NCBI GenBank assembly: GCA_014529385.2
Contig: CM043959.1
Span: forward strand, 6,698,966-6,762,965
Length of the DNA stretch: 64,000 nt
DNA from: Adiantum capillus-veneris
Taxonomy: Eukaryota; Streptophyta; Polypodiopsida; Polypodiales; Pteridaceae
Reading direction: 5' to 3'
The notes under the pieces are model-generated. The model was not told the DNA's origin. It saw only the letters and a list, made by a program, of their open reading frames with translations, and searched no databases. Positions 1 to 9,766 of the stretch are shown in pieces; within the stretch, counting starts at the first letter, position 1, and every line of letters starts with the position of its first letter. A program made the translations under genes and the position numbers.

Positions 1-1250
1 ATCCTTGACTTTGTTTCTGCATCAACACACTGCCAATAGCGCGATCCGAAGCATCCACGAACACATGAAAATCCTGCCCCCAATTCGGTGCTAGCATAAT
101 CGGAGCTTTGGAGAGCTGCAGTTTTAATCTTCGAAAAGCCAAATCACATTCCTGTGTCCATTCGAAATCTATAGCATGAGCTGCATGAGTAATCGGGATT
201 GCCAAATGCGTGACAAACCGCAAATGCCTCCCATGCCATCGGGCTTGACCCAGGAAAATTTGGCACTGTTTCTGATTCCGCGGTGCAGGCGCTTCCATAA
301 TTGCGGCAATTTTATCCGGATCCACAGAAATGCCATCTTCAGAGATGATATGCCCCAGGAGCCTACCACTGCGAACAGCAAATGCACACTTTAAAGGATT
401 CAAACTGAATTTTACATCTCTGTATTTCGTAAAGCATAACCGTAATTGTTGCAAATGCTCCAATTGTGCTCTAAAAACACTAAGATCATCTAGAAAAATC
501 CGCATAAAATCCGTCAAGTAAGGCCCAAAGATTTGAAACATATCCCGTTGAAAAGTGGAAGGTGCATTCCGCAATCCAAACCACATTATTGTGGAGGCAA
601 ATACTCTCCATGCGGTAATAAAAGCTGTTTTTGGTTGATCCTGTAATGCCATTCTGATTTGATTATATCCACTAAAGCCATCCAGAAAAGTATACATCTC
701 ATGTCCTGCTACATCATCCAAAATGGAATCCAAAAACCGGAGAGGAAAAGGATCTGGAACAATAGCGGCATTCAATTTTTGGTAATCCACACAAATTCGG
801 ATTTGCTTATTTTTCTTTGGTACTACCACAATTGGAGAAATCCATTCCGGATTATCAATAGGGGTAATAAAACCCACTTCCAACAGGCGATCAATTTCCA
901 ATTTAAATTGCTTTGCCACATTTGGATTCATCCTGTACGAATACTGCTTCACGGGCACCGCATCCGATTTCAGATTGATCGTATGCTGATAAAACTTAGG
1001 ATCCAATCCCTGCATGTCCGCATATTCCCATGCGAAAACATCCTTAAACTCTGTTAATAATTGGATCAAATCATCTCTAAAACTTGCTTCCAACTACTTA
1101 TTAATGTATATGGACTGCGACTTCGCTTGCTCCCCAAGAAAAACCTTCTCTAATTCATCTTCCTTAACCCTTGTAATTTTTTCCATTTGCGCCTCAAACG
1201 CTTGTTCTTGCTGAATCACGTCCTCCAGTGACTCAGGACTTGGAAGCACC
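1..1250 (-). pseudogene. Ty3/gypsy reverse transcriptase and start of RNase H (outer, older element; runs off the left edge)
   Basis: Reading the minus strand from about 1095 down to 1 gives an uninterrupted reverse transcriptase. NPEWISPIVVVPKKN lies near 850-810, TFLDGFSGYNQIRMA near 690-645, FGLRNAPSTFQ near 590-555, and the catalytic FLDD box (YxDD class) near 500-485. KCAFAVRSGRLLGHIIS follows near 390. The start of RNase H, with FVDASDRAIGSVL, is at about 50-10. An in-frame TAG near 1094 and another near 1250 interrupt the link to the upstream protease. The domain order protease, RT, RNase H on one strand is that of a Metaviridae-type retrotransposon. The 3' end with integrase and the 3' LTR lie outside the window. 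Copying of genomic RNA into cDNA is the inferred family role. Confidence 0.9.
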
Positions 1251-1507
1251 TATTGTTGGGGCTCCCCTATTCCTCCTGGAGTTCCTGAAACCCCCACCGA
1301 ATGCCCTTTCAGAATCAGAGAAATATCCGCAAGGTATAGAGAAACCAAATCCGGATTCGCTTTGAGAAATTGTTCCTCTTCATCCTCTTCTAATCCTTCC
1401 ACCATATTAACTGTTTCTGCTATCACCGGCCATGTTGCCTGAACTGGTTGTCGGCATGTTCCCAGCATCACACACACTTTTCTTTTACCCTTCTTTACTG
1501 TAAGCAT
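1250..1507 (-). pseudogene. Protease-RT linker of the outer Ty3/gypsy element
   Basis: An 85-residue open stretch lies in the same frame as the protease upstream and the reverse transcriptase downstream, bounded by in-frame stops on both sides (TGA near 1541 and TAG near 1250). It has a basic start (KKGKRKVCVML) and an acidic centre (EGLEEDEEEQF) and no catalytic motif that I recognise. Its frame and position say it is the spacer between protease and RT of the outer polyprotein rather than a separate gene. The two flanking stops fit single C-to-T changes (CGA to TGA, CAG to TAG), the usual decay of methylated cytosine. Confidence 0.65.
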
Positions 1508-1540
1508 ATTTGCTTCCCAATTATGTTTTACCCTCGCTTG

Positions 1541-1978
1541 TCATAACCAGGGTCTCCCCAAGATAATGTGATAATCCTGATTATGAGCTTCAATATTCAA
1601 AACTACTAAGGAAACAGCAAAGGACAAGCCCGCTACATCCAAAACAATACCCCGAAGTAAACCCACTGGTTGCACTCTTCGCTGATCTGCCATGCGGACT
1701 ACAAAGGGTGCAGGCTCCCAATCACTGAGACCAAAACGCTCACACGCTACTTGGGTGATAATGTTTACCCCCGCTCCTCCATCCAAGAGTACCTTGTCAA
1801 TGTATGTGCCATGGTATCGAACTGAAAGTTCCGGAATACGGGTATCCATGATCCTATTCGTCGGCAACGGGGCTGAATCATCATCCTCGCTTTCAACCTT
1901 CCCAATGGAGACTTCCCTCAGCTCAGTGGCCGTTTGTCGCAGCAATGCATTATGGAAATTCGGGACCAATTTCAACAA
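1541..1978 (-). pseudogene. Retropepsin-like aspartic protease domain (outer Ty3/gypsy element)
   Basis: The 145-residue stretch carries the plant retropepsin active-site motif VLLDGGAGVNII (D-G-G variant of D-S/T-G) near residues 63-74. It has a C-terminal HIILGRPWL, the hydrophobic I-L-G-R-P-W signature that closes plant retrotransposon proteases. The stop directly after GRPWL (TGA) is likely a CGA-to-TGA mutation, because the same frame continues into the linker below. In the intact element this domain would cleave the Gag-Pol polyprotein. It sits immediately upstream of the RT part on the minus strand. Confidence 0.85.
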
Positions 1979-2026
1979 TGAACCCAGAGGTACTTGAATT
2001 GGTGACGTGAGAACCTCTTTCCAAAC

Positions 2027-2343
2027 TCAATTCCACTCCTCCTGTTCTTTAATATCAGCCTTAATTCCAGCTTTCCCTTCCCTTATTTCCAAGCCTACAC
2101 TGGTTGGCATAGTCGATGGTCCTGCTATCTTTACTGGTGGTGCGGATTGTGGCAACCAGGACACAATCTTTTTCCATACCTCTTCTTGAGCCGTCCAATT
2201 CGGAATTTTCACATCGGGAGTTGGAACCACATTTTTACCCGATCGCGTGATTAATGAAACCGTTGGGTCAGACTCCTGGGTCAGACTCCTCCAATCCTTC
2301 AATCTGAACGATAGCCACACTAGGCTGTTTCCCTGTAGCGCGT
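2027..2343 (-). pseudogene. Gag-protease linker of the outer element, cut by the inner insertion
   Basis: An open stretch in the protease frame, ending at a stop near 2027 and cut on its upstream side at 2343, where the LTR of the inner element begins. The other half resumes at about 12359. It is rich in charged and polar residues (e.g. LKDWRSLTQESDPTVSLITRSG) and holds no catalytic motif. The frame and the continuity with gag on the far side support one outer element split by a later insertion. Confidence 0.7.
2340..2343. repeat. Possible 4-bp target duplication (left) of the inner Ty3/gypsy element
   Basis: GCGT precedes the left LTR, and GCGT follows the right LTR at 12359-12362 if the right LTR ends at 12358. 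Ty3/gypsy elements normally make 4-6 bp duplications. The exact right edge is ambiguous because the two LTRs differ there (TGGGTGTTG versus TGTCGTGATG on the minus strand). Confidence 0.45.
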
Positions 2344-4345
2344 TGTCGAGAAATTTGCGGTCTTGCCAGGAAAGCACCGGGCTTATGGCTGTGAGAGTTT
2401 GTGAGAGAACTCAACAAAAACTATATGAAGGAGTTAAACCATAGATGCCATGAAGACTAGGGTTTGGAAAGAAGTGCAATCAAAGAAGACTCACCCTTTC
2501 TCTCTTGCACTCACACACACACAAAGAAAGAACGCAAAAGAGAATGTCAAAACAATACGAAGATTAAAACATCAAGGCTATGGTCATATCGTATCATGGG
2601 TAATATGAAAGGGTTAATGGATGAGTTAATGGCATTCAATCTTGGCTGACCAAATAGGCTACGAATTGTTCTTTGGAATTGTAGTTTTGTGCTTACCATA
2701 ATATATATATTTTGTCTAGTGATTGGGATTAATTGTGTGTACAAATCCTCTTGGTTCATAGCAAGATAACTACGCTTACATCAAAAGAAAAATTATAGTC
2801 TATGAGAGGTAGTATGATGGGATCCGGTGATAGAAGTATTTCATTGAGCCTTTCAGGGCCAAAGAGAAACACTATACGTTGTTGAAAGTGTATTTTACGG
2901 CTAATCCATACGTTAATTCTAATAGATCGTATAGAGTGAAAGCGATAGAAATGATCATCATGTGGGTTATTCATTTAGGATAGTATGTGAGAAATGTAGA
3001 TATGAGAGAAGTGAAGAGATGAGAAGTTTCCCTCCCAAGCCCTATTCTTGCCCGTAGGCAATAAAGATACTGCGGGGAGAGATGTACCTGTAGCAAAGAG
3101 AACCTAGAGAGGATGAATGAATGAGAGAGATAGGTTTGGTTAAGGAGATGAGATTAGATACATATATATATGTTGGATTAGAGATGAAAATGAAAACAAC
3201 AAGAAATCAAGAAAACATCAATGTAGAACACATCTTACTTGAACCCTTCGGCACCATTATTGATGGGAGAGAGAAGAAGAGGGGAGAATTCAACATTGAT
3301 TGATACGCCAAGTACAACACCTTCTTTGATTAGAGTTGATCCTCCAAGGATGACGTACAAGAATGGCTAGTTTTCCTCTAGGAGAAAGTGTAGGCTTGGG
3401 CTTATGTTAATGGGGCTAAGTACAATTAGGCATTACTACTCACTCCCTCAAGAATTCCTCTCATCAATGGCTTGAATGCTTGAGTTCCTTCCAAGGAAGA
3501 AGAGGTCCCCTTTTATAGGTGAAGGGAACCCACAAGGGTTTACACAAGAAGAGAGGAGCCAGTGTGAACACGAATTGGAAAAGTTGGAAATGAGCTGTCC
3601 CTGCATGATGTGGGCAGACTGGGGTCCAGTATTTTGATCATATCTCCTCAACCGTAGCTCCAAATAAAAAAATAAAAATATGGGCAGAAACTTCAGCTCA
3701 TTAGCTACGATTTTCATTTTAAAATCATTCTCCAATTCGGATTGGAACCTTGTGTAAAAAATTCATCAAAATAGGGTCCATTTATGGTAGCAAAAGTCTT
3801 CATGTGGTCTCCTTAGCCTTGACTTTCATTTAATTCCCAAGGACACCTCATGCCATATGAAAGCATGACATTTCTTCTTGACAAAGTTTTGTAACCATGC
3901 TTGCAATAATGCATTTAAAATAAGTGTATCTTTGAAATCATGCCACCTAGTGTCCCACTAGGATTTGATTCTCTCCTAGTAGCTATTTAAAAAGAAATAT
4001 AAGAAAAGTATAAAAAATACATAGAATATATATATATTGGAGTTTACCCTAGATATAGGATCTAGCTAGGGTGTGAGATGATAATGAAATAGTAGAAATA
4101 AAGAATCAATGCTTTTTGCCCCAAGTTAAAGAGGCGGAGCTATTGACACTTTTCCCATAGTATTTTCTGATGGTAAAGTAAGGATATGTTACCCTTGAAA
4201 AAAATAATAGGATGAGATAGAAGGCTTATTATTATACTTTTAAATATGCATATGTACACTATAGGAAATATAATTATGTATCTAAAAAAATACAAGATAG
4301 ATCTTGTAGCATGCGTTCCCACTATGTACGTGTCACATCACGACA
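2344..4345 (-). repeat. 3' LTR of the inner Ty3/gypsy element (left copy)
   Basis: About 2.0 kb, nearly identical to 10360-12358. Read on the minus strand it begins TG (TGTCGTGATGTGACAC) and ends CA (TTTCTCGACA), the usual LTR ends. A polypurine tract abuts its 5' edge at 4346-4357, which makes this the 3' LTR. Differences from the other LTR are scattered single-base changes and a few 1-4 base indels, in the low single-digit percent by eye, so the insertion is fairly young. It has no coding capacity; short ORFs in it are chance. Confidence 0.93.
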
Positions 4346-4357
4346 TCCACCCCCTCT
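4346..4357 (-). other. Polypurine tract of the inner Ty3/gypsy element
   Basis: The minus strand reads AGAGGGGGTGGA directly before the TG that opens the 3' LTR. This is the place and composition of the plus-strand DNA synthesis primer in LTR retrotransposons. It fixes the element's direction, with gag at the right end and integrase at the left end of the window coordinates. Confidence 0.85.
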
Positions 4358-4403
4358 AAACCTGCACATCCTCCGGTATGTGCCACATTGTCTCTTTGTA
4401 AGA

Positions 4404-6323
4404 TTAGACCTCTTGTACATCTTCCTTGTCTTCTTCTTCACTGGATGATTCCAGAGCTTCATTTTCACTTTGATCTTCACCTGTGTTTTGCTCTTCTTCC
4501 TTATCAACATTTTCTGGATCATTGTCTCCTCTTCTCTTAAACATTTTGATCCTTTTTCCTGCAATGGGAATCTTTACTTGTGTGCCATCTAGTTCAGACA
4601 AGCTGTAAGTAGCATTTTCATGCACATGTTTTACAACATATGGTCCAAAACATCTTTTTGAAAACTTACGCATGACTGTGTGTTGGTTATCAAGGCTACT
4701 ATCATACACTAAAACCCAGTCACCTTTGTCAATTGCTTTGCTCCTGAGTCGATGTCGCTTATCAAAATAGTCCTTGTTTTTCAACCTTGCATTTTTGAGT
4801 CGTTCTTTTGCAGCTTCAATGTCTCCAGGTCTTCTCTCTAGCTGCCTTATACGCAGTGCAAGGAGATCTTCCCTACTAAGCCCCTCTTGCAAAGGTAGTA
4901 CATTCCATGTAGGAATTGTATCTTCAATCGGCATCACTGGCTTTTGACCATACATTAGCTCCGCAGGCATGTAGCCAGTTACTGAGCTATGTGTTGTACG
5001 ATCAGCCCATAAAGCATATGGTAACAGTTTTGGCCACTCACCAACTCTTCCTTCGCAAGCCTTGGCCAAAGCTTTGATGATAGGAGGATGCCCTCTTTCA
5101 CTCTTTCCATTGCCTTCAGGGTTGTAAGCTGTAGTAAGAGAAATCTTGATCCCTAATCTACAAAAGAACTCCCTTACTTCTTCGGCATCCAGTTCACCTC
5201 GATCTGCAGTGATTTTTCCCACACAACCATAACGGCAAATCACCTCATCAAGAAGGAATTTGCACACAGCTTCTGTGGTCTTAGCTCTTAATGCTCTTCC
5301 TTCAACCTGGTTAGTTAGGTCTTCTCGTGCAAGAACCAAGTATCTCATCTGCCAGAGTCCTAAACGCATCGTGACTAGATCCACAACCCATTTATAGTGC
5401 ATGGCTAGTGGATATGTAGGGTGCAATCCATCACGATGTCGAACATTTGAATACATTTGACAAGTTACACATGACTCTACAAACTGAGATACATCTTTAT
5501 ACATACCCTTCCACCAGTATTTTTCTTTCAACTTGGAGAAGGTTGCCCACACACCCTTGTGTCCAGCCCATAGACTCTCATGAAACTCTTGCATGAGCTT
5601 TACTTGAGTCTCTTTTTTACATATAACCCGTTGTGGTGTAGCACCCTTTTGCTTAGGATGCTTCCACAAGTAACCATCCCTTAAAAAGTACCCATATGCT
5701 TTCCTGCGTATCCTCTTGAATTCTTGTTTAGACCAATCATCCTGTTTTGTTAGAGTACTCAAGTACCTTCCAATAGAAAGCCAATCACCTTCATAAAGAT
5801 CTTTCAAGAACAATTCAAGTGAATTAGTCATGCAGACATTGTTACCTTTGACATGAGAGATAGAATAGAATTTTGTGCCTACATCATCTCCCTCATCAAT
5901 CATTTGTGACTCATCTTCATACCTTGACCTTGATAGCATATCTGCCACTGTATTGTCTTTACCTGCAATGTGCTTAAACTCGGGATTTAAGGACTTAATG
6001 TAGGCAATCCACCGCAACATAGCAATGTCTGGTGTTGAGCAGCTTGTAATCATCCCAAGAAGTGGTAGACAATCTGTTTCTACAACCACACATGCACCAA
6101 TTAGGTACTCTTTTCCACTTTTCAAGGCTGTAACCATACCCCATAACTCTCTCTTTATCTGTGGATAGTTTCTTTGGCGAGCACTTAGTACCTTTGCTCC
6201 AAATCTTACCACATACCTGTGTCCTTCTTTGTCATCTTGCCCTATTGCCCATCCAATCCCTGTAGGACTGGTATCTACTGTCACAATCACTGGCCTTTGA
6301 CACTCATAGTCCACCTTTCTCAA
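4404..6323 (-). CDS. RNase H and integrase region of the inner Ty3/gypsy Pol
   Basis: 639 open residues. RNase H occupies roughly residues 10-135 (VTVDTSPTGIGWAIG, KRELWGMVTAL, VVETDCLPLLG, HIAGKDNTVADMLSR). The integrase zinc-binding HHCC follows near residues 245-295, with H-x3-H in FHESLWAGH and CVTCQ. The DDE core comes next, with D in KWVVDLV, D in KITADRGEL, and E in YNPEGNGKSERGH. A GPYVVKHV-like C-terminal segment and an acidic tail end the protein. It would cut and join cDNA into the chromosome. It is in the same frame as the RT ORF upstream, separated only by a TAG near 6334. The tail is acidic, and I see no chromodomain. Confidence 0.9.
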   Translation of the reverse strand: MRKVDYECQRPVIVTVDTSPTGIGWAIGQDDKEGHRYVVRFGAKVLSARQRNYPQIKRELWGMVTALKSGKEYLIGACVVVETDCLPLLGMITSCSTPDIAMLRWIAYIKSLNPEFKHIAGKDNTVADMLSRSRYEDESQMIDEGDDVGTKFYSISHVKGNNVCMTNSLELFLKDLYEGDWLSIGRYLSTLTKQDDWSKQEFKRIRRKAYGYFLRDGYLWKHPKQKGATPQRVICKKETQVKLMQEFHESLWAGHKGVWATFSKLKEKYWWKGMYKDVSQFVESCVTCQMYSNVRHRDGLHPTYPLAMHYKWVVDLVTMRLGLWQMRYLVLAREDLTNQVEGRALRAKTTEAVCKFLLDEVICRYGCVGKITADRGELDAEEVREFFCRLGIKISLTTAYNPEGNGKSERGHPPIIKALAKACEGRVGEWPKLLPYALWADRTTHSSVTGYMPAELMYGQKPVMPIEDTIPTWNVLPLQEGLSREDLLALRIRQLERRPGDIEAAKERLKNARLKNKDYFDKRHRLRSKAIDKGDWVLVYDSSLDNQHTVMRKFSKRCFGPYVVKHVHENATYSLSELDGTQVKIPIAGKRIKMFKRRGDNDPENVDKEEEQNTGEDQSENEALESSSEEEDKEDVQEV

Positions 6324-6335
6324 AGTCGTTGCTGA

Positions 6336-7451
6336 CTAGAGTAACTCCTTTAGCTTTTTCATGGATTTTACATGTGCTTCTGTCCATTTAAACTTTTGAT
6401 TCTTTCTAAGCAGTTGATAAAGAGGATCAGCTACATGTGCATAATGTGGAATCCAAATAACATAGAAGACACATGCTCCCAGAAACCTTCTAACCTCAGT
6501 GATGCTAGTGCATGTTTCTTTCATTCTTTGGATGGCATCTACCTTTGATGGACAAGGTTTCCTACCATATGGCCCGCACATGTGCCCCACAATGAGCACT
6601 TCTTTGACACCAAACATAGACTTTTTCCCTGACAATGTAAGATTCACTTCTTCCATCCTAGACAAAATTTTATCACAATCATTTATGTGATTTACCACAA
6701 ATCTGCGACATCCCTTGAGATCCAAAGCTTCATCTTTGTCACTTTCTTCACATCCTTTGATAGGCAAATCATCAATGAAAGGCATTGTGATTTGAGGAAT
6801 AAAGTCACGTAAGACTTTATTCATCCCATTCATCATATGTGCAACCGAGTTGGTTGCTCCCTGTGGCAAGGTACACATCCTTACCAAACCCAAAGGTGTC
6901 CTCATGGTTGTCAAGTCTCTGCTTTCGATTGCAAGCTGAAATTGATCATACCCTGAGTAGAGATCCCCCATTGAGTAGATTGCTCTCTCTGCAAACGCCT
7001 CTGCAAATTCATCCACAATTGGACCTGTACCTACATTTCTAATTGTCACCTTGTTCACTGGTTGCATATCTTGGATGAAGCGTAGAGAACCATTCTTCAT
7101 TGGAACTGTGAACCACCTGTTTGAGTATGGAGCACAAGAAGGCTCCAAGATTCCCATTTTGATTTTCTCATTCAGTAGCTCTACTAACTTTGGCAAATGA
7201 GCCTTTGGAACCGGAATAGGCCGCAGATTCCAAGGCACATGAGGTATTGTGAAAATTACCATAGGAGCTACAATATAAGGATCAACACATCCTATCTCAT
7301 GTGGCTCAAATGCAAAAGCCTTACCATGCTTTGAAAGCATTTCTTTGAAGCACTTTGTCTCCTCCTGTGTTAGAAACTCCTCGCAACCAATCTGCAACTC
7401 TTGAAAAGACTCCTTTGTGAAGGTATGCCCGATCTTTTTAGGATTCCGCAA
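6336..7451 (-). CDS. Reverse transcriptase region of the inner Ty3/gypsy Pol
   Basis: 371 open residues with RT landmarks. WNLRPIPVPKAHLPKLVELL is at about residues 75-95, then NRWFTVPMKNGSLRFIQDM. YSMGDLYSGYDQFQLA carries the first catalytic Asp, followed by PQGATNSVAHMMNGM. The catalytic FIDDLPIKG box is near residue 227. SMFGVKEVLIVGHMCG and the thumb segment RRFLGACVFYVIWIPHYA end the recognisable part. The downstream stop is TAG and the frame continues directly into RNase H. The upstream neighbour is separated by a TAG near 7469. The divergent RT with FIDD and LYSGYDQF differs clearly from that of the outer element, so the two belong to different lineages. Confidence 0.9.
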   Translation of the reverse strand: MRNPKKIGHTFTKESFQELQIGCEEFLTQEETKCFKEMLSKHGKAFAFEPHEIGCVDPYIVAPMVIFTIPHVPWNLRPIPVPKAHLPKLVELLNEKIKMGILEPSCAPYSNRWFTVPMKNGSLRFIQDMQPVNKVTIRNVGTGPIVDEFAEAFAERAIYSMGDLYSGYDQFQLAIESRDLTTMRTPLGLVRMCTLPQGATNSVAHMMNGMNKVLRDFIPQITMPFIDDLPIKGCEESDKDEALDLKGCRRFVVNHINDCDKILSRMEEVNLTLSGKKSMFGVKEVLIVGHMCGPYGRKPCPSKVDAIQRMKETCTSITEVRRFLGACVFYVIWIPHYAHVADPLYQLLRKNQKFKWTEAHVKSMKKLKELL

Positions 7452-7469
7452 ACTTGGTTGTAAAGAAGT

Positions 7470-7930
7470 CTATTCAATCTTTTCCCTGTTGTTGGGTGGT
7501 AAGGGTGAAGCTACTGGTTTCACCTTCTTTGCCACACTCTTGTATCTTGTTTCAAAATGGACTTCTGGGCCAACTGTTTGGCTTTCTTTAAAGTCTTCTA
7601 TTACTTGATACATTTCCATAGAGCAAACTTCCACAACTTCATTTTCAAGATGCACACTAGACCTCATTATAGCATCAAGCTCACCCATAGTATCTACAAA
7701 AGAAACTTGTTCACACAAACCCAAAACATTTTCAGTAGGCTTTAGCAACCCACTCTTTTTTATGCCTATTTGTATATTATGCACATATTGCCTCTCATAT
7801 CTCTTCAAATCTTCAAGTTTTGTAAAACATACTGATCCATTCCTTGTTACCAAGGAGCTCATCGAGAAAGTTTCACCTATTTTTGGATCAAGCGAGACCC
7901 TTTTTCTTTCTGTACCACTGCAATCCCGCT
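7470..7930 (-). CDS. Linker between protease and RT of the inner Ty3/gypsy element (start of the -1 frame)
   Basis: The open frame begins at about 7952, right after the proposed frameshift site, and runs to a TAG near 7469. The first residues after the shift read WPSTIVKRDCSGTERKR, and downstream MSSLVTRNGSVCF and an acidic stretch (EVVEVCSMEMYQVIEDF) follow. It has no recognised catalytic motif. Frame and position show it joins protease to RT in the Gag-Pol fusion. I cannot assign a separate function. Confidence 0.7.
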
Positions 7931-9640
7931 TTACAATGGTACTTGGCCAAAACCCATCATTTCTCTATGATCATGAAACTCTTTGCTTACCTTTGGTAGA
8001 GGATGTTCTCTGAGGTTGTCATGATTTCTTTCATGGTTTACACAGATTGTGAGAAATTGGACAGCTCGTTTACCATCTTTGCTACGTATTCTAGCATATG
8101 CTGAACCATCGTCCATTACCTTTGTTTCCATTCGAACTCCCACAATGTAGGGTTGTCCAAGGATGAGATGATATGAAGATGTATCCTGTAAAAAGAAGTT
8201 TTGGTCAATGTTTACATCACCTATTGTCACCTTCACACCTGGACATGCTGCATACAATTCACCGGATGAATTGTTTGCCACTTTTACCATCCAACCATGA
8301 TCTGTGTCCATTGGCCATTTGCACTTGTTGTAGAGACTCTTTGACATTATGCTTATTTCTGAACCATGGTCAATCAAGACAACAAATGGCTCTTCAAGAT
8401 CACCTACCTTGACCAAAGTTTCTGTAGTAGCCCTTGCACAATGACTTCGTGAATAGTAACTCCTAGGAATATCTTCAATTTCTTCATCATCATTTGAGAA
8501 ATGCACTTGCTTCACTCTCCCACTAGATTGGTAGCATCCTACCACAGCTCCATCATTCTCCTTATTTTGCAGTTGCATCCCTTGTGTCTTTGAAGTTTCC
8601 CCTTCAACCTGTGGACGAGAAACTTCAGCAAGGGTTTGCCTCTTTCTCTTGATGATGTCAATGATCTCCTCATGGAATTCACGCTTTGCAATGCCAAGAA
8701 CTTCTCCCAGAGTAAACTCAATCTTGCTATTCAAGATTCTTTCCTCCAAGACTTTCTTTAAATCTATAGCAACCTCAATATCAGATTGTAGTTTATAAGT
8801 TGGGCCTTTTGTCTTACCTTTCATTGGCTCTTTCTTCTTTCCTGTTGTAGACTCCTCCATGAGTACTTCAGGTGGAGATGCTCCTTGTGTTGAGGGTGTT
8901 TGAGAAGGCATTGAGTCGCTTCTTCCCCCACTTCTAGAAGCTCTTTTTGATGGTCCTTCATCAGCATTCTCACCTCTGCGCTTCTCTTCTATAATTGCCT
9001 CATTTTGTTGGCATTTTGTAATGTAGGCATGCACTGACAATGAGTCCACTGGATCATTCCATCCTGTTTCTAGACGTATGCAATCACCTGCTTCATGTAG
9101 AATCTCTTTTGTAAGCTTCCCCTTTGTAGCTAATTGCATGACATTTGGCCAAATTTGACCATGATGGTCACTCACCTCTTCATCACAAAAATGTTCAATT
9201 TTTACTCCATAAGTAGCTGCCTCAACTGAAGAGGTGGCATGCTTGGTTGCCATATCTTCAACTAAGGTTTGCATTCCCCCCTTCCCAAAGTTAGTTCTCA
9301 AGGGTAGACCTGTCTCTCTTAAGTGGATTTTACCATCCTTAAAAAAGACAACATCTTTTGACAAAGCATCACTAAAATCATCACAATCCCTTCTTACATG
9401 GTCTGTACTATCACACCAAATACATCTATTAACAAACCCTTCTTTGTGCTGTTGTCTTTGCCTAGGAAGTGGCCCTGATGGTTGGCCTTTTTCTTCAAGC
9501 TTTGCAAACTTCACCTTCAAGTCACGCATTCCCTTCACAAGCTCATCTAGCATGGACTCATCAAACTTAGGAGCGATAAAAGTAGGCTTTACCATTTTGT
9601 CAGAAGTTGAGGTGGAAGGACTTGTAGTGTTTACTACCAT
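7931..9640 (-). CDS. Zinc-knuckle and protease part of the inner Ty3/gypsy Gag-Pro
   Basis: 569 residues. A nucleocapsid zinc knuckle CIWCDSTDHVRRDC (C-x2-C-x4-H-x4-C) lies at about residues 73-86. A basic, serine-rich middle follows (KRASRSGGRSD), then a retropepsin domain with VVLIDHGSEISIMSKSLY near residues 420-440 and the closing HLILGQPYIVG near residue 490. The active-site triad reads D-H-G where D-S-G or D-T-G is usual. It is in frame with the gag ORF upstream, from which a TAA (9767) and a TAG (about 9698) now separate it. Nucleic-acid binding and polyprotein cleavage are the family roles. Confidence 0.88.
   Translation of the reverse strand: MVVNTTSPSTSTSDKMVKPTFIAPKFDESMLDELVKGMRDLKVKFAKLEEKGQPSGPLPRQRQQHKEGFVNRCIWCDSTDHVRRDCDDFSDALSKDVVFFKDGKIHLRETGLPLRTNFGKGGMQTLVEDMATKHATSSVEAATYGVKIEHFCDEEVSDHHGQIWPNVMQLATKGKLTKEILHEAGDCIRLETGWNDPVDSLSVHAYITKCQQNEAIIEEKRRGENADEGPSKRASRSGGRSDSMPSQTPSTQGASPPEVLMEESTTGKKKEPMKGKTKGPTYKLQSDIEVAIDLKKVLEERILNSKIEFTLGEVLGIAKREFHEEIIDIIKRKRQTLAEVSRPQVEGETSKTQGMQLQNKENDGAVVGCYQSSGRVKQVHFSNDDEEIEDIPRSYYSRSHCARATTETLVKVGDLEEPFVVLIDHGSEISIMSKSLYNKCKWPMDTDHGWMVKVANNSSGELYAACPGVKVTIGDVNIDQNFFLQDTSSYHLILGQPYIVGVRMETKVMDDGSAYARIRSKDGKRAVQFLTICVNHERNHDNLREHPLPKVSKEFHDHREMMGFGQVPL
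7949..7955 (-). promoter_or_regulatory. Likely -1 ribosomal frameshift heptamer between gag-pro and pol
   Basis: The minus strand reads ATG ATG GGT TTT GGC in the gag-pro frame. The G GGT TTT inside it fits the X XXY YYZ slippery rule in the correct zero frame. A -1 slip enters the frame of the linker and RT, while the zero frame ends at a TAA about 16 bases further on. The sequence fit is seen directly; use as a programmed site is inference. Confidence 0.65.
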
Positions 9641-9766
9641 CTTGTCCCTTCTTCTTTGTTGTTTGGCAAGCAGTGAGACAGCACCTTCAACCTCATTCTA
9701 GTCGGTCTTTAGTCCTTGCTCAGTATCTTTATCTTCAAGAAGAAGCTCCAAATTTTCTTGAAACTC

